Shown here piece by piece: positions 47,237 through 57,768 of a DNA stretch of 64,000 nt. Origin of the DNA: JADJOY01 sp046331705 [NCBI: bacterium] (GTDB taxonomy: Bacteria; JADJOY01). The notes under the pieces were generated by a model. It made no database searches. It worked only from the letters and a program-made list of their open reading frames with translations, and was not told the DNA's origin. Both the position numbers and the translations under genes were made by a program. Position 1 is the stretch's first letter, and every line of letters begins with the position of its first letter. The stretch lies in the NCBI GenBank assembly GCA_046331705.1, contig JAXLQJ010000002.1, positions 186,001 through 250,000 of the forward strand. Reading direction: 5' to 3'.

Positions 47237-48223
47237 ATGCCGATCACGGTGGCGATCACGGGCGCGACGGGCTTCCTCGGGGGAGCGCTGTGTCGCACGT
47301 TCCGCGCGCGCGGCTTCCGCGTGCGGGCGATCGTGCGGCGCGCCGTCGCGTTGCCCGACGCCGACGAGGTCCGCCGTGCCTCGCTCGTCGCGTCGCCGGC
47401 GCTCACCGCGGCGCTCGATGGCAGCGACGTGGTGGTGCACTGCGCGGGAGGCGGACGCGCGGTGACGGCCGAGGACTTCCGCCGCAACAACCTCGACACC
47501 ACCCTCGCCATCGACGAGACCATCGCCGCCCTCGCGCGAAAGCCCGTCCAGCTCGTGCTGGTGTCGTCGATCGCGGCGGGCGGTCCCGACGGCAATGGCC
47601 CGGCCGCGCTCACCGCCACCACCTGCACTGCGCGATCGAGCTACGGCAGCCACAAATGGCTCGCCGAGCGTGAGGTCCTCGCGTTCGGCGAACGCATGGG
47701 CGGCGCGGTGCAGGTCACGATCGTGCGCGCGCCGGCGATCTACGGACCCGGCGACGATCGATTCGCGCCGCTGATCCGCGCTGCCCGCCGCGGCTGGCTC
47801 GTGGCCCCCAGCCCCGACAGCCCGCTCTCGATGGTCGACGTCGACGACGCCGCGAGCGCCATCGTGAGCACGGTCGAGCGTCGGCCGAGCGGTCCGCGGC
47901 TGCAGTTCGTGGAGGACGGCCAGCGCTACTCGGCGCGACGCCTGAGCGCGGCGCTGGCGCGGCATTTCGGACGTGAGCTGCGCGCCGTGCGGGTACCCGT
48001 CGCGCTGCTCCGCGCGGTGGCCGCCGCCGAGGAAGCGCGGGCGCGGCTCACGGCGCGCTCGGCGTTCCTCACGCGCGACAAGGTGCGCGATCTCACCGCT
48101 CCGTCGTGGCTCTGCGACAGCGCGTCGCTCCGTGCCGAGACCGGCTGGCGCCCGCTCCACACCTTCGAGTCGCGCGTGCCGGCGATCGTCGCCGCGTCCG
48201 CGCGCACCGCGAGCGACACGTGA
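47237..48223 (+). CDS. NAD-dependent epimerase/dehydratase (extended SDR)
   Basis: 328 residues. N-terminal nucleotide-binding motif TGATGFLGGALCRTFRARGF (GxxGxxG) near residue 10, then SDVVVHCAGGG, LVLVSSIAAGGPDG and the catalytic SYGSHKWLAERE (YxxxK), and IVRAPAIYGPGDDRFAPLIR and LSMVDVDDAASAIVSTVE. The overall form is the 3-beta-hydroxysteroid dehydrogenase/UDP-sugar epimerase group; the substrate could be a steroid-like or a sugar nucleotide. It starts 80 bp from the divergent acylase gene, and its stop overlaps the GTG of the CPBP gene, so the two are co-translated. Confidence 0.88.
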   Translation: MPITVAITGATGFLGGALCRTFRARGFRVRAIVRRAVALPDADEVRRASLVASPALTAALDGSDVVVHCAGGGRAVTAEDFRRNNLDTTLAIDETIAALARKPVQLVLVSSIAAGGPDGNGPAALTATTCTARSSYGSHKWLAEREVLAFGERMGGAVQVTIVRAPAIYGPGDDRFAPLIRAARRGWLVAPSPDSPLSMVDVDDAASAIVSTVERRPSGPRLQFVEDGQRYSARRLSAALARHFGRELRAVRVPVALLRAVAAAEEARARLTARSAFLTRDKVRDLTAPSWLCDSASLRAETGWRPLHTFESRVPAIVAASARTASDT

Positions 48224-48933
48224 GCTCGTCGCTCGTCCAGCTCGGTCCGGATGCCGCAGCCACGGCCGTGCTCGCCGGCACGGTGGTCTTCGTCATCGGC
48301 GCCGTCGGGCTCTCGAGGTCGTTCTTCCGACGTCACCTCGGCCAACGACTCTCCGGCGACGCGCTCGAGATCGCGTCGGTGCTCGGCGCGAAGGTGGCAT
48401 CGGGACTGCTCTTCGGCTTCGCCGGCCTCCTGGTGCTCGAGGCGACGCTTCCCGACGCCGGCGCGCTCGGCTGGAGCCTGCGGTGGACCGGCCGCGCGCT
48501 GCTGGTGCTCGCCGCGGCGGCGACGATCTGCCTCGCGATGGTCGTGCGCGCCGCACGCGCGCCCGCGATGCGCGAGCGCTATCCCGAGGCACGGGTGTCG
48601 CGATGGAGCGTGTCCGCGCACGCCCTCGATGCGATCGGCTGGATCGTCTACCTCTACGGCTACGAGCTGCTGTTTCGCGGTGCGTTGCTCTTCCCGCTCG
48701 CGCACGTGCTGCCGCTGGTCGCCGCGCTCGCGATCCACACGGCGATCTACGCCCTCGCCCATCTCGACAAGCCGCTGCTCGAGATCCTCGGCACGTTGCC
48801 CATGGGCTTCGTCTTCGGCTGGCTCGCCCTCGAAACCCAGTCGATCCTTCCCGGCGCCGCGCTGCACGTCGCGATCGCGCTCACCAACTCGGCGCTCTGC
48901 GCCCGATCGCTCGTCCAGCGCCGCGGCGCCTGA
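48220..48933 (+). CDS. CPBP-family intramembrane metalloprotease
   Basis: 237 residues from GTG 48220 (overlap GTGA). About six membrane helices. Motif 1 YGYELLFRGALLFPL gives the E-x3-R pair (Tyr in place of the first Glu), motif 2 ALAIHTAIYALAHLDKPLLE supplies the His, and motif 3 ALHVAIALTNSAL the last His and Asn. Unlike the protein at 38317, the catalytic His residues are present, so it could be active. CPBP proteins cut prenylated proteins or peptides in the membrane. Coupled to the epimerase gene. Confidence 0.85.
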   Translation: MSSSLVQLGPDAAATAVLAGTVVFVIGAVGLSRSFFRRHLGQRLSGDALEIASVLGAKVASGLLFGFAGLLVLEATLPDAGALGWSLRWTGRALLVLAAAATICLAMVVRAARAPAMRERYPEARVSRWSVSAHALDAIGWIVYLYGYELLFRGALLFPLAHVLPLVAALAIHTAIYALAHLDKPLLEILGTLPMGFVFGWLALETQSILPGAALHVAIALTNSALCARSLVQRRGA

Positions 48934-48987
48934 CCCGGACGCGACGGAACTCGACCGGGCTGGTCGAGCCCTGCAGCGGAACGCCCG

Positions 48988-50232
48988 CTACTGCTGCGGT
49001 TCGTTGCGCAGCGCCCAGGCGACGCGCTGCTTGAGATCGGGAAGCTCGCCGTGCAGCGCGTCCGAGTTGACGACGGCGCTGACGACGACATCCAGCTCGG
49101 GGACGTACTTCATCACCGAGACCGCACCCGGCAACGCCCCGTCGTGGCCGATGTAGGTGAGATCGCCGACCTGCTCTCGAACGAGCCCCATCCCGTAGTC
49201 CTCGACGCCGAGGGGCACGTTGGGATCGGTGGCGAGGAAGTCCGTGGCGTCGCCCAGGCTCTCGGCCGAGTAGAGCCGTCCGTCGAGGAGCGCGCTCAAG
49301 AACGTGCCGAGATCGCGCGCGGAGGAGATCAACCCGCCCGCGGACCACGCGGAGCTGTTCAGGCTGTTGCCGGACTGGACCAGCACGGTGCCGGGGATGC
49401 GCACCGGCAGCAATCCGAAGACGTTGGTGTAGCCACTCGGGTCGAGTGGCTCACCGGGTTCGGGAAGGCGCGTCTGGTCGAGGCCGAGCGGTTCCCAGAT
49501 CCGCTCCCGGTACACGTCCGCGAGCGGCTGGCCGGTGATGGCCTCGATGACGAGGCCGAGCGCGATGTAGTTGGGCTGAGCGTAGTGATAGTCGCCGCCC
49601 GGGTAGGTGAGCGGCTCGCGCGGCACGAGCATGCCGGTCAAGAAGTCGAGCATCGGGATCGGCAGATGGGTCCAGTCGAGGATCTCCTTCGGCGTGAACC
49701 AATGGTCGTCGTTCAAGATCACGTCGAGGATGAAGAAGCCATCGGCGAGCTCGAGCTCGGGGATTCCGCTGCGATGGCGCAACAGGTGCTCGAGGGTGAT
49801 CTGGTCGCCGTTCGGGTAGTCGGGCACGAACTCGCCGAGCGTGGTGTCGAGCGAGAGCCGCCCTTCGTCTCGAAGCTGGAAGATCACGGTGGCGGTGAAC
49901 GGCTTGGTGGCGCTGGCGATGCGACCGACGGTATCGAGCTCGAACGGCACGCCGCTGGACGTGCTCTGGACACCCGTGGAACCCGACCAGTCGAGCCAAC
50001 CGGGCGTCAGCACCCGCGCCGCGACGCCGATCAGCTCGTGGTCCGACGCCCAGCGTGCGAGCGCGTCGTCGAGGCGCGCCGGCAGCCCGGGATCGCGGTA
50101 GTCCCAGCTCGGCGCGGGGTGCGCGGGTGCGCCCTCGTTCGAGCCAGCGCAGCCGGCGAGGAACGCGAGCAGCAATGCGGCGGCGACCCGCCGTCCGCGG
50201 CCGCGACGACCGCGCGCTTCGTGGCCAACCAT
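48988..50232 (-). CDS. Serine hydrolase lipoprotein, class C beta-lactamase family
   Basis: 414 residues from ATG 50232 with GGGAGG about 9 bases upstream. Lipobox LAGC at residue 28. Active-site Ser107 in SATK110 (SxxK). The second motif, normally Y-x-N, reads YAQPNYIALG at residue 217 with Gln for Asn and a following Asn-Tyr that aligns with the usual NY. The third motif is GHDGALPG (HxG). Structural features RHRSGIPELEL and SSARDLGTFLSALLDG are typical. Probably a periplasmic esterase, carboxypeptidase or beta-lactamase; the loss of the Y-x-N Asn makes true beta-lactamase activity less likely. It lies 54 bp after the CPBP gene, convergent. Confidence 0.88.
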   Translation of the reverse strand: MVGHEARGRRGRGRRVAAALLLAFLAGCAGSNEGAPAHPAPSWDYRDPGLPARLDDALARWASDHELIGVAARVLTPGWLDWSGSTGVQSTSSGVPFELDTVGRIASATKPFTATVIFQLRDEGRLSLDTTLGEFVPDYPNGDQITLEHLLRHRSGIPELELADGFFILDVILNDDHWFTPKEILDWTHLPIPMLDFLTGMLVPREPLTYPGGDYHYAQPNYIALGLVIEAITGQPLADVYRERIWEPLGLDQTRLPEPGEPLDPSGYTNVFGLLPVRIPGTVLVQSGNSLNSSAWSAGGLISSARDLGTFLSALLDGRLYSAESLGDATDFLATDPNVPLGVEDYGMGLVREQVGDLTYIGHDGALPGAVSVMKYVPELDVVVSAVVNSDALHGELPDLKQRVAWALRNEPQQ

Positions 50233-50255
50233 CGATCCTGCCTCCCTCACGAAGC

Positions 50256-50285
50256 GACGGCCTTCCGCTTCCACGGAAGGCCGTC
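50256..50285 (-). terminator. Stem-loop after secreted TSP3-repeat gene
   Basis: GACGGCCTTCCG and CGGAAGGCCGTC form a perfect 12-bp stem with a 6-base loop, between the 3' end of the gene at 50330 and the start of the hydrolase. No T-run. Confidence 0.5.
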
Positions 50286-50329
50286 ACCGTCTTCGGCGCC
50301 GGCTCGCCGAGCCGGAACGCTTTCGCCGC

Positions 50330-51664
50330 TCAGTCCGCGCGACGAGCCCGTCCACGCCGCAGCCCGCGCAGCAGGCTGATCGCCGCGAGCGGCGCCAGCC
50401 ACGGCCACGCCATGCCCGCGTCGCGAGCGTCCGTGCCGGGCACGATGTTGCAGTTGGGGTTGGTCGGGAAGAGGTCGCAGGCGTCGCCGCGGGCGTCACC
50501 GTCGGTGTTGAGCTGCGACGGATTCGCGACCGTCGGACAGTTGTCGACCGAATCCAGCACGCCGTCGCCGTCCTGGTCCGGCGCCGAGAGCCGACAGATC
50601 AGGTCACCGGCGGAGAAATAGAGATCCTTGCCGAAGTTTCCGCCGCGGCCGAACGCGAGGCCGCCCGAGCGCTCGATGAAGTAGCTGATCGCATCGCCCA
50701 CCGGCACGGTCACGATGAGCTGCGCCACGCCGAAGGGGTTGACCCGATAGACACGCGTACCGATCGTGTCGCCGCTCTCGTTCATGGCGAGGGCGAGGAC
50801 GTAATCGTCGTTGCCGAAGCCGACCACGCCACCGCCGAACGCCGTGTCCACGTAGGCGTTGAGGCTCGAATAGGTCGAGGGCAACGTGGTCGAGAGCAGG
50901 CTGCCCGCGAAGTACGCCGACGAGCTCGCCAGACCGTCCACGTTGGCGCCGTAGACCCGGTCCGGGAAGCCGCTGCCCGCGGGACTCTCGGCGTGGTTCG
51001 GCAACGCCGGCGCGCCGATGCCGGCCACCGAGATGCCGTAGGCGCCGAGCAGGTTCGCGGACGCGTCGTAGTCGAAGACGTCGAGGGCGGCGCACAAGCC
51101 ACCGCACATGTACACGGTGACCGCCGAGAGCGTGTCGCCGCTCACGCCGTTCTTGAGCTCGGCGAGCTTGAAATGCGCAAGGTCGTTGTCCGGAAAGCTC
51201 GGCAGGCGAAACACGCTGCCCGCACCCGCCAAGGTCTGCTGATAGATGCCACCGCTGCCGATCGAGCCGGCGATGCCCGCCGAGATGAACATCGAGTTGG
51301 GAAGCGTGCCTCCCTCGGCCACCGCGACGCCGAAGCCCGCGGGCGGAACCATCGGATCCACCGTGAACGGCGCCACGGTGCCGTTCGGGTTGATCTTGAG
51401 CACGGCGGGCGGGCCGCTCGGGTTCGCGATGTACATCCCCTCGCCCCAGCGGGTAGCGGGATCGGTGAAGGCGATCTGGTTGGTGGGCAGCCCGACTCCC
51501 AAGGTGTTCAGGACATAGCCCGGCGCGACCGTCGCGCCGGTCGCGCACACGTTGGCGGGCCCATCGGTCGACTCGGCGAGCGCCTGCGACGGCAGCCAGG
51601 CCAGTGAGGCCGCGAGCGCGCTCACGCCGATCCATCCACCTCGAATCCACCCGTTCTTCATCAT
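50330..51664 (-). CDS. Secreted protein with TSP3 repeat and C-terminal anchor
   Basis: 444 residues from ATG 51664, preceded by GGGGAGGG 6 bases away. Signal peptide (SALAASLAWLPSQALAES). The body has no recognised domain, rich in Gly/Ala with GTVAPFTVDPMVPPAGFG and LFFSAGDLICRLSAPDQD-like stretches. A thrombospondin type 3 calcium repeat follows: DQDGDGVLDSVDNCPT and LNTDGDARGDACD. The end is a hydrophobic segment followed by arginines (WPWLAPLAAISLLRGLRRGR), like a surface-sorting tail. Likely cell-surface and calcium-stabilised. Function unknown. Confidence 0.78.
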   Translation of the reverse strand: MMKNGWIRGGWIGVSALAASLAWLPSQALAESTDGPANVCATGATVAPGYVLNTLGVGLPTNQIAFTDPATRWGEGMYIANPSGPPAVLKINPNGTVAPFTVDPMVPPAGFGVAVAEGGTLPNSMFISAGIAGSIGSGGIYQQTLAGAGSVFRLPSFPDNDLAHFKLAELKNGVSGDTLSAVTVYMCGGLCAALDVFDYDASANLLGAYGISVAGIGAPALPNHAESPAGSGFPDRVYGANVDGLASSSAYFAGSLLSTTLPSTYSSLNAYVDTAFGGGVVGFGNDDYVLALAMNESGDTIGTRVYRVNPFGVAQLIVTVPVGDAISYFIERSGGLAFGRGGNFGKDLYFSAGDLICRLSAPDQDGDGVLDSVDNCPTVANPSQLNTDGDARGDACDLFPTNPNCNIVPGTDARDAGMAWPWLAPLAAISLLRGLRRGRARRAD

Positions 51665-51689
51665 CCCTCCCCGCCGACGAAATGAAGGA

Positions 51690-51725
51690 AAACACGCCCC
51701 CAACGGCTCGCTCCGAGCCGTTGGG
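51690..51725 (-). terminator. Hairpin terminator downstream of deazaflavin gene
   Basis: CCCAACGGCTCG and CGAGCCGTTGGG form a 12-bp stem with a 3-base loop; read on the minus strand it is followed by GGCGTGTTTTCCTT, an imperfect T tract. It would end transcription of the gene at 51826 before the ATG at 51664. Confidence 0.7.
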
Positions 51726-51825
51726 CGACGGTAGCACTCGCGGAGCGAGCGCCGCAATCGACGCGACCGCAACGCGACCGCGTCGCAGCCGCGGCGCGGG
51801 CTGGGCCGATCGAGAGGGGTGGGGA

Positions 51826-52293
51826 TCAGCTCGCGCGACGCAGGCGAAACACGCGGATGTTGCGGTCGGTGCGCGCCTCGTAGACGTTCATCTGCGGAAT
51901 GGTGCGCTTGATCGCGGGCCAGAGCTGGGTCTTCTCCTCGTCGCTCAGGGGCACCGCCGTGGCGGCGAACCGCTCCCCGCGGACCTGAACCTCCACCGCG
52001 GGATTGGCCTCGATGTTGTACTTCCACGCCGGATGCCGCTCCTGACCCATGGCGCTCGCGACCACGAGGAAATCCGATCCGTCGCGGTGATACGCCAGCT
52101 GAACGGAGCGCTTCTCGCCCGACTTCCGCCCCACGGCGGTGAGCGTGAGCATCGGGAGCGTGGGCACGCCCGTCGACGTCAGTCGTCCGTTGGTGGCGCG
52201 GAACAGGATCGGATCGACCTTGGAAGCGAAATGCTTCACGAGCCACGAGCCGAACTTGGTCGCCGAGAGCCAATTGATGAATCGCGCGTACAT
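51826..52293 (-). CDS. Deazaflavin (F420)-dependent oxidoreductase, DUF385 family
   Basis: 155 residues, normal for the family. Typical features: FASKVDPILFRATNGRLTST, LPMLTLTAVGRKSGEKRSVQ, LAYHRDGSDFLVVASAMGQE and HPAWKYNIEANPAVEVQVRG. Members use F420H2 to reduce nitro, quinone or enone groups. Presence implies that the organism makes or scavenges F420, which is notable for a Gram-negative. It is monocistronic with a hairpin terminator behind it. Confidence 0.9.
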   Translation of the reverse strand: MYARFINWLSATKFGSWLVKHFASKVDPILFRATNGRLTSTGVPTLPMLTLTAVGRKSGEKRSVQLAYHRDGSDFLVVASAMGQERHPAWKYNIEANPAVEVQVRGERFAATAVPLSDEEKTQLWPAIKRTIPQMNVYEARTDRNIRVFRLRRAS

Positions 52294-52410
52294 GCTCCGA
52301 GAGGTAGCACGATCGATCGCGAGCCGGCGAGGGCAAACGCCCGCGGCCCAGCCGCCGCGCGGGCGACCAAGCCGCGCGCCGTGTGCGCGGTGCGCGACGT
52401 GTGCGGCGCG

Positions 52411-55146
52411 TCAGGGCGCCGCGAAGTTGAGCGTGCCCGGCCCGACCAGATAGTAGGGCCCCAGAAACGCCGTGAGCGGCGTCGTGACGAATCCCGCGTA
52501 CACGTTCGAGAGCCGGTGACCGTCCGCGGAGAGCGTGCCGCCGAGCGTGAGCAGCCCGCCCGGGAGCTGGGGTTGGGTTCCCACCGAGACGTCGTAACCG
52601 GTCACCAGCAGGTCGAACGAGAACTCGCCGGTGTTCGGATCCACCGCGACGGTGCGCACTCCACCCGAGCTCGCCAGCACGATCTTCGAGTGCATCATCG
52701 CGATGTTGAAGAGCCCGAAGAAATGCATGTCGGAGAGCGCCAGCTCGAGCCCTTGCAGCGTGAGCTGATTCGCCTGCGGATCGAAGATCAGATCGACGAA
52801 GCTGGTCGTCAGCACCTGCGCGGTCTTGGTATCGAGCGCGCCGACGAAGTTGCCGAGGTGGAACGTGAACTCGTTGGTCTCGCCGGTATCGGGCGTGAAG
52901 TGTCGGCCGACGACGCCGCCCTCGCACGCGTTGCCGATGCCGTCTCGATCGTCGTCCGCCTGATTCGCGTTGAAGACGTCGGGGCAGTTGTCGCACGCGT
53001 CGCCGATGCGGTCCCCGTCGGCGTCGGCCTGACTCGCGCCAGCCTGGGTTGGACAGACGTCGACCCCGTCCGCGATCCCGTCGCCGTCGCTGTCCGAATC
53101 GGCGCAGTCGAGCCCGCGTGCCAGCTCGGTCACATCGTCGACCCCATCGCCGTCGCCGTCGCCGGATACGAGCTGGTTCCGCCAGCGTTCCAGCACCTCG
53201 CCGCCGGTGACGGCCAGCAGATCGTCGAACCCGTCGTTGTCGAGATCCTGCGCCACCACCGACGAGGCCACCACCGACGACACTCCGTCGACCACGGCGA
53301 ATCCGCCGTGGCCGTCCTCGGCGACCACGTCGATCGTGGCGTCACCGGGGGAAGCGACGACGAAGGCGCGCCGCGCCGGCACGATCCACGACGCCGAGTC
53401 GATCGCCGCGAGGTTGCGCCCGAAGTCCACGTGCACGGGAGAGAGCACCCCCGCGTCGTTCGAGAGAACCGTGACTCGACCGGATCCGCTCGCGTCGGCA
53501 TCCCCGGCGAAGGCCAGATCCCAATCGCCGTCGCCGTCCAGGTCCTGCGCGATCGCTCCTCGCGCGTCCAGCGGGCACGCGACCGATTGCGTCTCGACGA
53601 AGCTCGATGGCCCCGACGAGAGCAGCACCTTGCACGCGCCGGTGGCGGATTCCGCGATCACCAGATCGTCGAACCCATCGTCGTCGAGTGGGCGCGATTC
53701 GATGGCGTGAATCGGCCCCGAGGCCTGATACACGGTCTCGGGCTCGCCCCACTGGCCGGGCGTGATCGAGGGGACGCGCACCACGCGCCCCGGGCCACCG
53801 GCTTGATCCTCGATCGCCACCAGCAGGTCGGGCCCCTCGGTCTTGGTCACGTTCGCCACGCGAAGCGCGACGGCGGGCCCACCCGCCGGGATGTGCAAGG
53901 GGCCCGCCACGGTCGTCAGGTTCGGCTGCACCCAGATGACGGATACGGCCTGCTGAGTGGCGTTCGGGTAGAGCACGATCGGTTGCTGGAATCCCTTGGA
54001 GGCCAACAGATCGCGGCGGATGTCGCCCTGCGCGTCGACATCGGCGTAGAGCTGGAACCCGCCCCCGGTGTTGCGTGCGAAGCGAACGCGCTGCGTGCCG
54101 TCCGGTCGCCGCACGGCCATGACCACCGTCGGCGAGGTGAGCTGGTCGAACATCCCCGTGACCAGCTCGGGAGTGCTCGTCGCGACACTGATTCCCGCCG
54201 CCGGCTCGAACGCGCCGGGCGCGCCCGTCAGGTCGACCGTTCCCACCTGGGTCGTGCCACCGTTCGCGAGCGAGGCGCGCATCGAGCTGCCCATGACCCA
54301 GCTCGATCCGCACTCGATCGCGGCGTACGTCCAGGTCGGATCGACCTGGCGCGGCCACGCATCGAAGCCGAACGCACCGTTGGCGTGCGTCCTGGATTCC
54401 TGGCCGAAGTTACCGACCCACGCGTCGGGTACCGGGACGGGTGCGCCCTGGTCGCCGAGCACGGCCACCGCGCCCTCGAGCTCGCCGTCGGGATAGGCCG
54501 GCTCGTTGCTCACGAAATCGACCGCGAGCGCGCCATCCACCAGGATCGACACGTAGTAGTACGTGCTGAGCGTGGCGCTGCCGGTGGCCGTCATCGACAT
54601 CGTGACGGGGCCTGTCGCGGGCGAACCTTGGTACTCGAACGTCCCGGAGATCGACGCGCTGCCCGACGCGAGCGGAACCTCGCCATATCCGGGCAACGTG
54701 GCGACCAAGGTGAGATAGATCAGCGTCGAGAACGCACCCGTGGCGGGATCGAACGCGAACGTGATCGGCCCGGAGAAGAGCGAGACCAGGCGCACGTCGT
54801 GGAACGGAAACCCGGCAATGCGAACCGTGCCGGCGTCCAGGATCATCGACTGGATCGTCACCTGGTGTGCCGCGGCATCGAGGCTGAGCGCCATCGACGA
54901 CGCCGCGCCGAAGCGCATCGAAGCGGGCACCTCGGCGACGTAACCGCCGTAGGCGATCGTGGCGGTGAGCTCGTAACCGTTGGCCGCGCTTGGCACCGGT
55001 GCCCGCGGTCCGAGGGTGGTGCTGAGCGCGGCCGCGCGGGCAACGCCGCCCGCGCCGATCAGCAACACGAGCCAAAGGCCCGTCGCCACGCATCGTTGCG
55101 TGCGAAGGCGCGCCCCGTGATCCACCACCCGCGTGCGCGTGCCCAT
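52411..55146 (-). CDS. Large secreted protein with FG-GAP-like and TSP3 repeats
   Basis: 911 residues from ATG 55146. Signal peptide ([21 protein letters not shown]). Region 1-250 is beta-rich and unrecognised. Then FG-GAP/VCBS-like repeats: [39 protein letters not shown] and [20 protein letters not shown]. Thrombospondin type 3 runs follow: [37 protein letters not shown] and [14 protein letters not shown]. The C-terminus ([18 protein letters not shown], then [20 protein letters not shown]) repeats the fold of the first region. Likely a calcium-binding adhesin or surface sensor; no catalytic motif. Confidence 0.78.
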   Translation of the reverse strand: MGTRTRVVDHGARLRTQRCVATGLWLVLLIGAGGVARAAALSTTLGPRAPVPSAANGYELTATIAYGGYVAEVPASMRFGAASSMALSLDAAAHQVTIQSMILDAGTVRIAGFPFHDVRLVSLFSGPITFAFDPATGAFSTLIYLTLVATLPGYGEVPLASGSASISGTFEYQGSPATGPVTMSMTATGSATLSTYYYVSILVDGALAVDFVSNEPAYPDGELEGAVAVLGDQGAPVPVPDAWVGNFGQESRTHANGAFGFDAWPRQVDPTWTYAAIECGSSWVMGSSMRASLANGGTTQVGTVDLTGAPGAFEPAAGISVATSTPELVTGMFDQLTSPTVVMAVRRPDGTQRVRFARNTGGGFQLYADVDAQGDIRRDLLASKGFQQPIVLYPNATQQAVSVIWVQPNLTTVAGPLHIPAGGPAVALRVANVTKTEGPDLLVAIEDQAGGPGRVVRVPSITPGQWGEPETVYQASGPIHAIESRPLDDDGFDDLVIAESATGACKVLLSSGPSSFVETQSVACPLDARGAIAQDLDGDGDWDLAFAGDADASGSGRVTVLSNDAGVLSPVHVDFGRNLAAIDSASWIVPARRAFVVASPGDATIDVVAEDGHGGFAVVDGVSSVVASSVVAQDLDNDGFDDLLAVTGGEVLERWRNQLVSGDGDGDGVDDVTELARGLDCADSDSDGDGIADGVDVCPTQAGASQADADGDRIGDACDNCPDVFNANQADDDRDGIGNACEGGVVGRHFTPDTGETNEFTFHLGNFVGALDTKTAQVLTTSFVDLIFDPQANQLTLQGLELALSDMHFFGLFNIAMMHSKIVLASSGGVRTVAVDPNTGEFSFDLLVTGYDVSVGTQPQLPGGLLTLGGTLSADGHRLSNVYAGFVTTPLTAFLGPYYLVGPGTLNFAAP

Positions 55147-55173
55147 ACCGCCCCCGAGCGCTGTGGGGCGCGA

Positions 55174-55231
55174 TTGCGGTCCCACTCGCGCGCTCGAGTG
55201 GCATTCAACCACCCCACTCCGGGGACCGCAA
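55174..55231. promoter_or_regulatory. Nested inverted repeats between chemotaxis and TSP3 genes
   Basis: TTGCGGTCCC (55174-55183) and GGGACCGCAA (55222-55231) are perfect complements 38 bases apart, with a second pair CCACTCG/CGAGTGG inside. This could be a transcript-end structure for the chemotaxis gene or a leader element; which, I cannot tell. Confidence 0.45.
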
Positions 55232-55328
55232 CGAACGTGCCTCGTCCCTCGAGCGGATCGGTGTGAGCGCGCGCCGGCGCGCGGCTACCGGCTGCGTCGC
55301 CGCGGGTCTCGCAGTCGGGCGCGAAGCG

Positions 55329-57440
55329 CTAGAACGCGGTCCACTCGCCGTCGTCGTGCCCGTTGCCGTTCGCGACGCGGGAGAGCGCCGGCGGGCGCTG
55401 CGACGCCACGGTCGCGACGGTCGCAGCCTTCGGCGGGCGCGCCGGCGATTGGCCTTGCACCGCAGCGGCGCTCGAACGCGCGGGCGCCACGGCGGACACC
55501 GCGCGCGGCGCCTCGGCGGCATCACGGATCCGGAAGAAGCTCACGACCCCGAGGAGCTGCTCGGCCTGATCCTGCATGGCCATCGACGCCGCCGCGGCCT
55601 CTTCCACCAACGCGGCGTTTTGCTGCGTCATCTGATCCATCTGCATGACGGCCTTGTTGACCTGCTCGATGCCAGACGATTGCTCCGAGGACGCGGCGGC
55701 GATGTCCGCCACGATGTCGGTCACCCGCTTCACCGACTCGACGATCGCCGTGAGCGCCTTGCCCGAGGCGTCGACGAGCTGCGAGCCGTTCTCGATCTTC
55801 GCGACCGAGTCGGTGATCAGCCCCTTGATCTCCTTGGCGGCGGTGGCCGAGCGCTGAGCGAGGTGACGGACCTCGGTGGCGACCACGGCGAAGCCGCGAC
55901 CCTGCTCGCCCGCGCGAGCCGCCTCCACCGCTGCGTTCAACGCCAGCAGGTTGGTCTGGAAGGCGATCTCGTCGATCACGCCGATGATGTCGGCGATCTT
56001 CTTCGAGGTCTGGTTGATGGCCCGCATCGCTTCCACCGTCCGCGTCACCACCTCGCCGCCCTCGACCGCCTGTGAACGGGCGCTCGCCACGAGCTGGCTC
56101 GCCTGGTGGGCGTTGTCCGCGTTTTGCGTCACGGTCGAGGTCAGCTCCTCCATCGATGACGCCGTCTCCTCCAGCGCCGCGGCCTGCTCCTGGGTGCGCC
56201 GCGACAGGTCGCCGTTGCCCTCGGCGATCTGGCGGGAAGCGCTGCCCACCTCCTCCGAGGCGCCCCGCACCTCCGCGACGATCGCCGCGAGCTTCTCGCT
56301 CATCTCGCGCATGCGCGCGAGCAGGCTCTGACCGTCTCCCCGGCGCGTCTCGACCTTCACCGTGAGGTCGCCAGCAGCGATCTTGCTGGCGATCTGCGCT
56401 GCGTACAGCGGCTCGCCGCCGAGCTGGCCGAGGATGTTGCGGATGGTGGCGATCGCGATCACCACGGTGCCGGCCACCGCGCCGAACGCGATCGCCAGGA
56501 ACACCAGGAGCTCGCGATGGGCGCGGGCGCGCAGCGCGGCAGCCGCCGTGCTCACGTCGCGAGCGAGCTGATCCTCGACTTTCTTCAGCAGATCGATCTT
56601 GCCGGTCATGGCCGCGAACCAACGCTCGGCGTCCACGTCGAGATCCCGCCCGTCGATCCCCGCGAGGGCGACCGTCTTGAGGCGCGCGGCCTCGTCGACC
56701 GCCGCACCGACGACCTCGTGCGCGTAGAGCTCACGCTGCTCGACGGATGCGGTGCCCTGGAACTCGCGCAGGTACACGTCCTGCGCCGAGGTGTTCGTCA
56801 GGAACCGAACCAGCGACTCCCCGTTGAACTTGCCCGTCGAGAACACGCCGGTGAGCACGGCGCGCTCGATGCCCACGCGCTCCTTGGCGTGCGAGAGGTT
56901 CGAGTACGCGGCCAAGCGCTGGGTGAGCGCTCCGTCGCCGGTGAGCAGCATCGCCTTGCGCGTCACCTGCAGCATCGCGCCGATGGTCTGGGTGTAGTAG
57001 CCGATCGCGTCGGGCACCGCGATGGCGAAGCTGCTCACCGCCTGACGCTTGACCGGCAGCTCGCCGAGAAGCTGCACCGCCATGTCCAGCGACTCGATCA
57101 GCGAGGCGTCGTAGTGCGGGCGGTCGAAGCTCGCCAGCGTCTGCCGCAGCTCCTCCACACGCGCGTCGGACTCCTTGCGCTGCGCCGTCAGCTCCGCCGT
57201 GAACTTCTGTCCCTTGCTCCCGAGGAAGCCGCCCGTCATGCCGCGCTCTTTCTGGATCTCGTGCGCGACGCCTCCGAGCTTCACCGAGAGGCCGACCAGC
57301 GCCTGGAGACGGGTCATCTCGGCCGACCAAGCCATCTTGTCCAGGGCACTGTTGACGGAGAAGAACGCCAACCCCGCGATCGGCAGCGCCAGCAGCAACA
57401 GCAACCGACTGCGCATCGTCATCCGACTCAATGCAGCCAT
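55329..57440 (-). CDS. Methyl-accepting chemotaxis protein with NIT sensor
   Basis: 703 residues from ATG 57440, with GAGG 5 bases upstream; a GTG at 57446 is in frame too. Helices at about 12-28 and 320-338 flank a periplasmic helical domain of the NIT (nitrate/nitrite sensing) type: [20 protein letters not shown] then [23 protein letters not shown]-like region follows, then the signalling hairpin with the invariant [20 protein letters not shown] and [20 protein letters not shown] pentapeptide-like CheR/CheB tether is not visible at the C-terminus ([12 protein letters not shown] ends in WTAF, which may be one). Binds ligand in the periplasm and controls CheA. No che genes are nearby. Confidence 0.95.
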   Translation of the reverse strand: MAALSRMTMRSRLLLLLALPIAGLAFFSVNSALDKMAWSAEMTRLQALVGLSVKLGGVAHEIQKERGMTGGFLGSKGQKFTAELTAQRKESDARVEELRQTLASFDRPHYDASLIESLDMAVQLLGELPVKRQAVSSFAIAVPDAIGYYTQTIGAMLQVTRKAMLLTGDGALTQRLAAYSNLSHAKERVGIERAVLTGVFSTGKFNGESLVRFLTNTSAQDVYLREFQGTASVEQRELYAHEVVGAAVDEAARLKTVALAGIDGRDLDVDAERWFAAMTGKIDLLKKVEDQLARDVSTAAAALRARAHRELLVFLAIAFGAVAGTVVIAIATIRNILGQLGGEPLYAAQIASKIAAGDLTVKVETRRGDGQSLLARMREMSEKLAAIVAEVRGASEEVGSASRQIAEGNGDLSRRTQEQAAALEETASSMEELTSTVTQNADNAHQASQLVASARSQAVEGGEVVTRTVEAMRAINQTSKKIADIIGVIDEIAFQTNLLALNAAVEAARAGEQGRGFAVVATEVRHLAQRSATAAKEIKGLITDSVAKIENGSQLVDASGKALTAIVESVKRVTDIVADIAAASSEQSSGIEQVNKAVMQMDQMTQQNAALVEEAAAASMAMQDQAEQLLGVVSFFRIRDAAEAPRAVSAVAPARSSAAAVQGQSPARPPKAATVATVASQRPPALSRVANGNGHDDGEWTAF

Positions 57441-57768
57441 GTCCACCTCGCTTCAGCCGTGCGGTCCGCGGGGCGACGGATTCGATCCGCGCCGAGACAT
57501 GATCGCGGCGACCCGCCCTCGGCCCTGCCGCGGCCAAGACGAGGCGCCGCGCCGCCTGGCGCGAGGAGGCCGACCCCTGGAGGTCTATCGGCGTGGCCGC
57601 GAGAACCTTGACCAGCGGCCAGGACGGGCCGAGGAAGAGACGTCGCGGCGGCGGGGGCCGCGCTGGCACCGCCGCCGCGGGCACCAAGAAGCGAGGCGAC
57701 TCGCACGGGGCGAGGCCAGCGCGGGGCGATGCGTCGATCGCGCGGCGCGGTACCCGCCGCGCGGTCGG
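57441..57768. other. Gene-free stretch between repeat protein and chemotaxis gene
   Basis: GC-rich, about 330 bases, with only short frames of Arg/Ala/Gly composition in all six phases. I see nothing functional. Confidence 0.4.

Noticed and set aside
51604-55266. Very long open frame on the plus strand opposite the large secreted protein
   Set aside because: It lies opposite a gene with clear signal peptide, FG-GAP and TSP3 repeats; its own product is Arg/His/Glu-rich with no domain, as expected for the complement of a GC-rich gene.
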